Shown here: positions 58,401-64,000 of the stretch, in pieces
Numbering within the stretch: the first letter of the stretch is position 1
Layout of the letters: each line of letters begins with the position of its first letter
Assembly: GCA_003008705.1 (NCBI GenBank)
Contig: PDUO01000070.1
Location: forward strand, 127,206-191,205
Source of the DNA: Pezicula radicicola
Lineage: Eukaryota; Ascomycota; Leotiomycetes; Helotiales; Dermateaceae
Length of the DNA: 64,000 bases
Reading direction: 5' to 3'
Position numbers and translations under genes: made by a program
The notes under the pieces: model-generated
What the model was told of the DNA's origin: nothing
Databases searched by the model: none
Seen by the model: the letters and a program-made list of their open reading frames with translations, nothing else

Positions 58401-58715
58401 GAAGACTTTGCCGCCTTTCTCTTCATTCGTGGTTCGATGCCGCGCATGAATGCCGGTTAGAGCATGGCCGAGGGTTGTTCGTATCGAATGTTGCGTTCGG
58501 ATAATTGTAGTACTACCAGTTCGCTCTAATTCCACAGCAATCTCTTCCATAGGACTTGTAGTAGCAAGGGAAATTGTTGCCACGGAACGATCTGGTGCCT
58601 GAACCTCGACCACATGATGTTGTTGATTTTGGCAAAAATTCGCCTCTTCATGATCTCTCTCAACTTGTTTGCGGACTGCGAGACCAAGCCTTCGGTATTG
58701 TATGAATGACTGCAT
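55417..58715 (-). pseudogene. MFS transporter split by a 1.5-kb insertion
   Basis: The N-terminal half (58715 to about 58218) has a long cytosolic start, NWEGESDPFNPRNWSV and the first membrane segment, up to ADFGVSETA. The rest resumes at about 56733 with VVESMTIG, GPFSETFGRN, later PFYKNIGPHWTLTILG, and ends at 55417. Between lies foreign sequence. Further lesions: a doubled CAGG (CCTGCCTG at 58252-58259) shifts the frame before the insertion; a short deletion shifts it near 56500; TGA replaces an expected Arg codon at 55870-55872; TAG replaces an expected Trp codon at 55726-55728. The family is the fungal DHA1/TPO-like polyamine or drug exporter group. It cannot be functional, and the stops look like C-to-T/G-to-A events. 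Confidence 0.85.
56731..58217 (+). mobile_element. insertion carrying a stop-riddled 437-codon frame
   Basis: Foreign DNA inside the MFS pseudogene; ends are approximate and I see no clear target duplication or full TIR/LTR. A related motif CCTGTTAYAACCT occurs at the left edge (56734) and again near 56791. From ATG at 56829 one frame runs to TAG at 58188-58190 if an intron with GTAAGA at 56928 and GTAG ending 56978 is removed: 33 plus 404 codons with no frameshift. It has 18 internal stops, 10 TAG and 8 TAA, and no TGA, as expected if CAG, CAA and TGG were hit by RIP. The start (MAEPRTP) and the Gly/Glu-rich end (GEEGVEERSGGEGRDGV) recall retroelement polyproteins, but I do not recognise the protein. 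A non-autonomous element or captured gene are both possible. Confidence 0.6.
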
Positions 58716-59120
58716 GGCGTTGGGGTGAACAGCGCCATTCGTAGTTGGGCGGCAACTATCTTGGTTAAGAACGATTTTTTAAGAGAAATGGAAATACAAA
58801 GGCCAAAAATTCGTTTGCGCTTGCCTTCAAGCACATTTATAATCTGAACTCTTTGACCAAAATACCAGTCAAAGCTGGAAAATTGGACTATCCGCGTATG
58901 GTAGGTAGAGTGGGTTTTGCTGAGGATTGCAGCAAGTTAGATGCCGTGCAAGATCCAACTTAATAATCGACAGTCGGAAAAGAATGTCACTGCAGAATGG
59001 CAAGAGACCAGCCGCTAAAGTCCCTTAATTAAAAATATTTCAGGATGGATGTATTCTGTGCCTTCTCGGATCCCTCTGAAAATGAGAACAGTAAATATCT
59101 TGGGAAGAGTTTTTCATCAA
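58716..59120. other. intergenic, no supported gene
   Basis: Former promoter side of the MFS pseudogene and the 3' side of the transcription-factor relic; nothing further seen. Confidence 0.45.
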
Positions 59121-59770
59121 TCACTCATTTCGCACAAGATCACCTCCAAATCCAAAACCAAGATCATCGAAAGCAGATCCACCGAACCCGAAGATAGGAT
59201 CGTATGAAAGCCCTATATCGTCGCTAATCAGTGGCATCGTGTGCTCATTGAAATTATTGTCGTTGGCGGCTATATTTGATAGCTGCATTGCACCGCTGCT
59301 AGTGATATCCGATCCAACCCCTCCTGCATCAAAGCTAGATGGCAAGTGCTGAATTGGAGCTTCTCCTAGTGCTTGATCTCGTGCGAAGGTCTGTATAATT
59401 GCATCAATATTGAGATTGGACGCCATTAGACCATAAAATTCACTTTGTGAATCTCCATTATCAACCACGACCCCCATGCGCGCAATTAGTCGGTCGATGA
59501 CACGCTTCGCTCTTTTAGCTGACCAGCAGACAGACTGATGAATCCCTAATACATCTAAACATCTACGTAGAGCATTATGCGCGTCGGATCCACGCTCTCT
59601 TTGAGAAGCGAGGCGGACGTGGATGGTCGCACTCACATATGTGGCGTAAGATATGATGTACGGCGTGTTTTTCAAACAAAAGGATCACTCATAAGCTTGT
59701 AGAATGTGATCTATCTCAAAAGCTGCAGTAGAGCATATGGAGAACGCATTCAGAGCGACGGAGGAAGATG
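59121..59770 (-). pseudogene. C-terminal relic of a fungal transcription factor
   Basis: The frame resembles the last part of fungal-specific Zn2Cys6 regulators: ALNAFSICSTAAFEIDHIL, then YIISYATYVSATIHVRLASQ and a helix with CLDVLGIHQSVCWSAKRAKRVIDRL, followed by an acidic, Asp/Gly/Phe-rich tail. A TGA at 59685-59687 interrupts it, and homology ends abruptly at about 59770, where a different gene fragment on the other strand begins shortly after. DNA-binding and middle regions are absent. An uninterrupted 184-residue frame starts at 59675, so a short product is conceivable, but it would have no DNA-binding domain. Confidence 0.65.
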
Positions 59771-59804
59771 TTGAGTGGAGATGACTGTCTGACACAAATG
59801 TTCG

Positions 59805-60044
59805 ATGGAGAAGTATAATCTTGAGGTCGGGTCAGCGGAGGTGATGAAGGATGAGACGGTAGCTTATGCTTCGAGGCTTTGGGCGAACGGTGTTCAAGCT
59901 GAGCTTCATGTGTGGGCGGGTGGTTTCCATGGATTCGATATTTTACTTCCAGACGGAACAGTTTCGCAGGCGTCGAGGAAGCCCAAGGTTGAGTGGACGA
60001 AGAGGATCTTTGGAATTAATAGCGAGGTAACAGCGTCTTCATAA
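59805..60044 (+). pseudogene. C-terminal relic of alpha/beta-hydrolase fold-3 esterase
   Basis: Eighty codons matching only the end of hydrolase-3 lipases/esterases: NLEVGSAEVMKDETVAYASRL, then AELHVWAGGFHGFDI with the catalytic-His region. The HGGG oxyanion box and GxSxG nucleophile elbow are missing, because the fragment begins directly after the broken edge of the transcription-factor relic. Inactive by content. Confidence 0.7.
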
Positions 60045-60862
60045 TCATGACCATTCTAAGGCATGATAGATTTATTTTCTCTAGCCATAAAATTCATTAT
60101 GTCATCCTCGATTTACAAATACCTATCTCTCAGATTCAATGCCAACAAAAACCTAAACGGGATATAGAGTAAAAAATTCACTACAATCCATCTAGGTCCA
60201 TTCCATACGTGTGTATGCCTTCCAATATCATCCTGCCTCCTAAATTTCTGCTGATCCTAGACTCTTCCTAAAAGAACATGCTATCGACGTGGTCTTTACC
60301 GTCGAACTTGTTGAACTTCTCCCTCGCGACGACAACCTTTCGAAGGTGTGCGAAATGTACATTGATCTTCTGCCCATTAGCATCTAGGACTTCTTATAGA
60401 ACTTGTTTGGTTAATTGTGATTCTATAACAGCAATTCTGAACTTGATGGAACCCGTTCGATACGAAAGCTCAAAAGCAGCAGTGCAGCTCGGTAAGCGAG
60501 ATACCATACCGGAAGCGAGCGCCCCTTATCGGAAGAGGCAGCGCATCTGAACTTACTTTACGAGTGAACTTTCAAAAATATACTGCTTGCAAAATTGACA
60601 ACTGGGTATATAACAGAAAGGGTTTGAGATTAGACATTAGAAGCTACTAAGTTATAAGAAATCGCTGCTATACAGAATAATTGAGAGGAAAGAAAGACTA
60701 AGGATATTTGGTGAATCAAGACATTTAGAAAACGCTGTCTGCTGTAGTATTCTTCAGTAACATAAGTTCGAGACTCCTCCTCTTACAGTATTAATCAATT
60801 ATAATTTCAATTATAACTTGAGTACTTCCTGTTCTGCAGTTGACTGAGAGATTTACAGGAAA
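60045..60862. other. intergenic, no supported gene
   Basis: 3' side of the ECM33-like gene. A 90-codon frame (60278-60550) has no recognisable feature. Confidence 0.5.
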
Positions 60863-62421
60863 CTATACTGCTTTGCTTGTCCCATGGCTAAAACTTCTTG
60901 TCGTACTACCCTTGTGTATAACATCATCCTCCGTATACGGTGGTAGCTCTTCGCTAGACAAAACCGACAAATTATGTCCCGGCAGCTGCAACGTGTCTTC
61001 CTTTGCCGTCTCTTCTCCCTGGCCTTCTTCACTCTGTTCTGTTTTGTTCTTCATATTATGACGCTTTCGAATGAAGTAAGCTAAGAGACATCCCACAACA
61101 ATAATTGCAACACCCAGTACAGGCCCCCAAATACGCGCAGAATTTGACTTCTTGCTCGGGGTGTTGAAGTCAGTAGCATTGGTATCATTTACCGGGCTAG
61201 GTGTTGTGTGTGTACAGTTATAGGAGTAACTGGGCGATGTCTTTGCTGTTCGTTCATGTGTAGCGTCTAAGGATTCGCAACTGAATGCTGCATCTGTACT
61301 TTGAATCGAGACATCTCCGTCGAAATATCCCATGCTAGGAAACAGCACTCTGCATATATTTAGCAATGGCTACTATTCCCAGCATTTAAATTTGCAAAGA
61401 CTTACGCAGTGTAATTCCCTTGAATATTAATATCACCAGCTCCTTCTAATGCTCGAAATCCGTCGATGATTGGTAACGGATTACCCGAAATGGTTAATCC
61501 TTGGGTACCTCTCAAGGATGGAAGTTGTAGAAATTCGAGGAATGTGTTGTTTACCACTGTCAAATCACCCCACATGAATTCGAAGTCTGGCAGTGAGAAA
61601 TTGGTGAATAGGTTGTTTGCTAGCATGAAATTCGTAGATACTTGTTCGAGCGACGGCATCGTTACGTTGGATATTCCAGCGAGAGTTATGTTGCCAGCTT
61701 TCGTGAGGGATTTTAGGTATAGGTTGACGGGAGGACCAGTTTGATCTCTTGATATTTGTAATGAGGTGTAAACATTGGTTAGGACTGGGAAATTAACTTC
61801 CTCGAGTTGATTGTTGTTGGTGATGTTTATCACATTGCATGTGGTTGTGTTGAACTGAATAGTTTTTAGCGATGTTTTGCTGATCGTCAACAAAGTTGAT
61901 TCTGCGTTCTGAGTCCAGTCTGAGATGTCGTTGATGAGTGGAAGATTATTCCATGATATTAATTGAGTACTTTGAAATGCGGGGAAGTGAAGATCCTCTA
62001 GCTTCGGTAGATCGTTGAGAGTAAATGATTGCTGCATATACTCTAGGCTGGGGGCTATGACCGAGGTTAAAGAAGGGCTTGAGGTGATGTCGAGACTGTA
62101 GATTGATTTGAGACCATTGAAGGTTATTGTCTCCAAGGTATCATTCTCGATATGGAGGTTCGCAAAAAGCAACGTGCAGTTACTCAAGGAGTCGGCGTCG
62201 GCTTGTGACCTGATAATAATATCGGTGTTGTAGTCTGGTGGAAAACTTATTTCGCATAATACTCCCCAAGGCTCAATTGTTGAGGTGAACTGAATTTCTG
62301 CAGTGAAAGTGTTATTTGGCATTATGACTTTCTAATGCGCAGAACACGACTTACGGCTGTGGACAAACTGGACTGATATGATGAAGGACGTAAACACGGG
62401 TAGAAGCCAAAACAGAAACAT
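60863..62421 (-). CDS. ECM33-like receptor-L-domain membrane protein
   Basis: Exons 62421-62355, 62297-61406 and 61349-60863; 481 residues. The start at 62421 gives a clear signal peptide (MFLFWLLPVFTSFIISVQF) that frames starting inside intron 1 lack. Residues 30-340 are irregular leucine-rich, N-glycosylated repeats of the receptor-L/ECM33 type (LTTVSNNTFLEF-like units), ending NGFRALEGAGDINIQGN-like. After a Ser/Thr linker comes one membrane helix (WGPVLGVAIIVVGCLLAYFI) and a cytosolic tail of about 90 residues, in place of the GPI signal of classic Ecm33. Family members maintain the cell wall; this one may sense or anchor at the plasma membrane. Confidence 0.83.
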
Positions 62422-64000
62422 ATTTTTGGTTCTTGGTGTATTTCACAATGAAATTCCGATGATAATTGTGGGTTAGGTAGTATTAGATTTATCACGGGGA
62501 AGATATACTTACTGTACTGTGCCACACACTTGCAGGTGTGATGGTTGTCTTCAAACGGATGCCTGGATTGACTTGGCACTATGTCATTAAGGTTATGCAG
62601 GATTTACTCCAAGGAGTGGTGCGGGCTACCTTAGTGAGAGCCATTCTATCTGCTTTTGGAATCAAAGCCGAAGATGGATTTACGGAGCGTTTCTCTTTTC
62701 CTTACCTCGGTTTACCGAGCTCCATGTGATATGCCCTCAAGCTCACCACTATGGGACTTATTTTTATCGTGGCTTGTCATATTTTGTATTATTTTGCTTC
62801 TGTAAATGCTATTGGTCCTTGAGAACGTAGTATTGCAAGAATGCACTGCCCTGAGAAACAAGGAAGGCTATACCAAGCCATGTTACATAGACCAATAAGC
62901 GAGGTTGATACAGCACATCACTATAAGTACTCTGCCTGCTTACGCTTGGCATAGTCTGAGTCTTATTAGAATTTCAGAACTACAAATATTTCCAGCAAAT
63001 GCCGTATCATCATCTCTTGGCATGAAACAATGACCAAAGTAACTCTGAGGCGTGCATATTCCAAGTGTTATATCCTAGATGTTTAATAGGTAGCTATAAA
63101 GGTTCCAGGGTTAAGTTATTGCAGACCGCCTTCTGGCAACGCACTGAAATTAGAGGGTTATAAACAATAGCTTGGTGGCAGGAAAGACTGTCTGCAATAA
63201 ATTAACCCTAGCTCCTGCGTAAAAAACCATAGAATAGGCTTCCTTGTAGGGCCTGTAGGTCGGAGAATGTACAGGTACATGGATACCCCTCAAGTTACTG
63301 TCCAAGATAACTTTCTGTGGATTATATTCAGAACCAGAATTTTGTCATTTTTAATATTACCTATTGTTGAATTGGCACTAGTGCTTATATACAAATTGCA
63401 AACTATAACTTCTTACTCAGTTTATAGGGCACTGCTGAACCTAGCCGTAACAACACTCCTATCAGATACTAGTTCAACCATAGAACAAGAGTCATTAGGT
63501 AATACAATATTTTTGGGAAATTTTGTTCCTACTACGCAATTATAACCAAGTGTGCAAAGTAGTAATTGTAGTGTAGGAGCATGCTTTTGTTTAGGCAATG
63601 CCAGACTTGGTTGAGTAGCTAAACTTCCAAAAACCTCACCAGAAATTTTTGGCTGCTACATCATAAATAACTGAATACACGAAATCTCTCACATAGCGAA
63701 TCCCACAAAGGAGTTAAAAACAGACGTAAAAGCATCGCAAATTAAGAAAAAGGTAAACCAACGATATCATCCAATCCCTGTGCCATATGCCAAACTTTCC
63801 AATCCCAGGTCTACCAAATCCTCCACCTATCCCAAAGCCATCCAATCCGACCATCACTTCAACGTCTCTTCCTTTGGCTATCCACAAGGCAGGTATATCG
63901 AGTTTCCCCAAGAAAATCCCCCAGTGTCTCTCCGTCGCCGGCCTATCAATCCCAAAGCCATCCAACCCTCCTTCCCATTAACGTCTCTCATCCTTCAACG
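62422..64000. other. 3' edge region, no complete gene
   Basis: Promoter of the ECM33-like gene, then stop-rich sequence. A 92-codon frame (63267-63545) with hydrophobic stretches is not convincing. The 120-base repeat listed separately begins near 63831. Confidence 0.45.
63831..64000 (+). repeat. start of a 120-base imperfect tandem repeat
   Basis: CCCAAAGCCATCCAA occurs at 63831-63845 and 63951-63965, exactly 120 bases apart, each followed by a similar AACGTCTCT stretch. 120 is a multiple of three, and the plus frame over it reads Pro/Ile/Ser-rich (PIPKPSNP, SIPKPSNP), so it may be a repeat protein continuing past the window, or a minisatellite. Confidence 0.45.

Overview
This window looks like nuclear DNA of a filamentous ascomycete. 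Nearly every gene is interrupted by short GT-AG introns of about 45-110 bases, several with a CTAAC-type branch point. The gene content is typical of a plant-associated saprotroph or pathogen, possibly a leotiomycete such as a Sclerotinia/Botrytis relative; that placement is inference from gene style, not proven. Broken genes carry stops mostly explained by C-to-T or G-to-A change (TAG/TAA at presumed Gln/Trp codons), and there are AT-rich islands. Both fit RIP-like repeat mutation. All exon joins given here were worked out by hand from splice signals and reading frame, and each spliced length is a whole number of codons.

Layout. 0-5 kb: a decayed GNAT acetyltransferase at the edge, a small coiled-coil protein and a patatin-like lipase with a C-terminal C2H2 finger, then an AT-rich island. 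7-13 kb: a secreted GH27 alpha-galactosidase, an unknown Lys-rich protein with a cell-cycle-like promoter, and a secreted sedolisin protease. 13.8-22.4 kb: a Zn2Cys6 regulator, a cytochrome P450 and an MFS transporter, a possible small detoxification or metabolite cluster with a TIR-bounded transposon relic in the P450/MFS divergent promoter. 23-27.4 kb: a tannase/feruloyl esterase relic, a CFEM-like GPI protein and a secreted intradiol dioxygenase. 27.8-28 kb: an 88-base exact duplication around a run of N, almost certainly an assembly artefact. 29-37 kb: a tiny secreted peptide gene ending in a CaaX-like tail, a doubtful small gene, a type II membrane protein joining a bulb-lectin-like region to a glycosyltransferase-like region, and a lone UstYa-like (DUF3328) oxidase. 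39-46.6 kb: a membrane-anchored arylsulfotransferase and a probably peroxisomal 4-coumarate-CoA-ligase-like enzyme, with 3.5 kb of near-empty sequence between them. 49.8-55 kb: a sugar transporter and an ABC-F ATPase.

55.4-60 kb is a gene graveyard: an MFS transporter split by a 1.5-kb insertion and bearing several further lesions, the C-terminal end of a transcription factor, and the C-terminal end of an alpha/beta hydrolase. The insertion carries one continuous 437-codon spliced frame with 18 internal stops, none TGA, and I do not recognise the protein. The window ends with an ECM33-like receptor-L membrane protein and the start of a 120-base repeat.

Taken together the intact genes suggest extracellular polymer use (galactosidase, protease, intradiol dioxygenase, tannase relic), aromatic/CoA metabolism, and uptake or efflux. 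The most unusual items are the stop-riddled 437-codon inserted frame, the CaaX-tailed secreted peptide, the lone UstYa-like protein with an altered second motif, and the regulator-P450-transporter trio.
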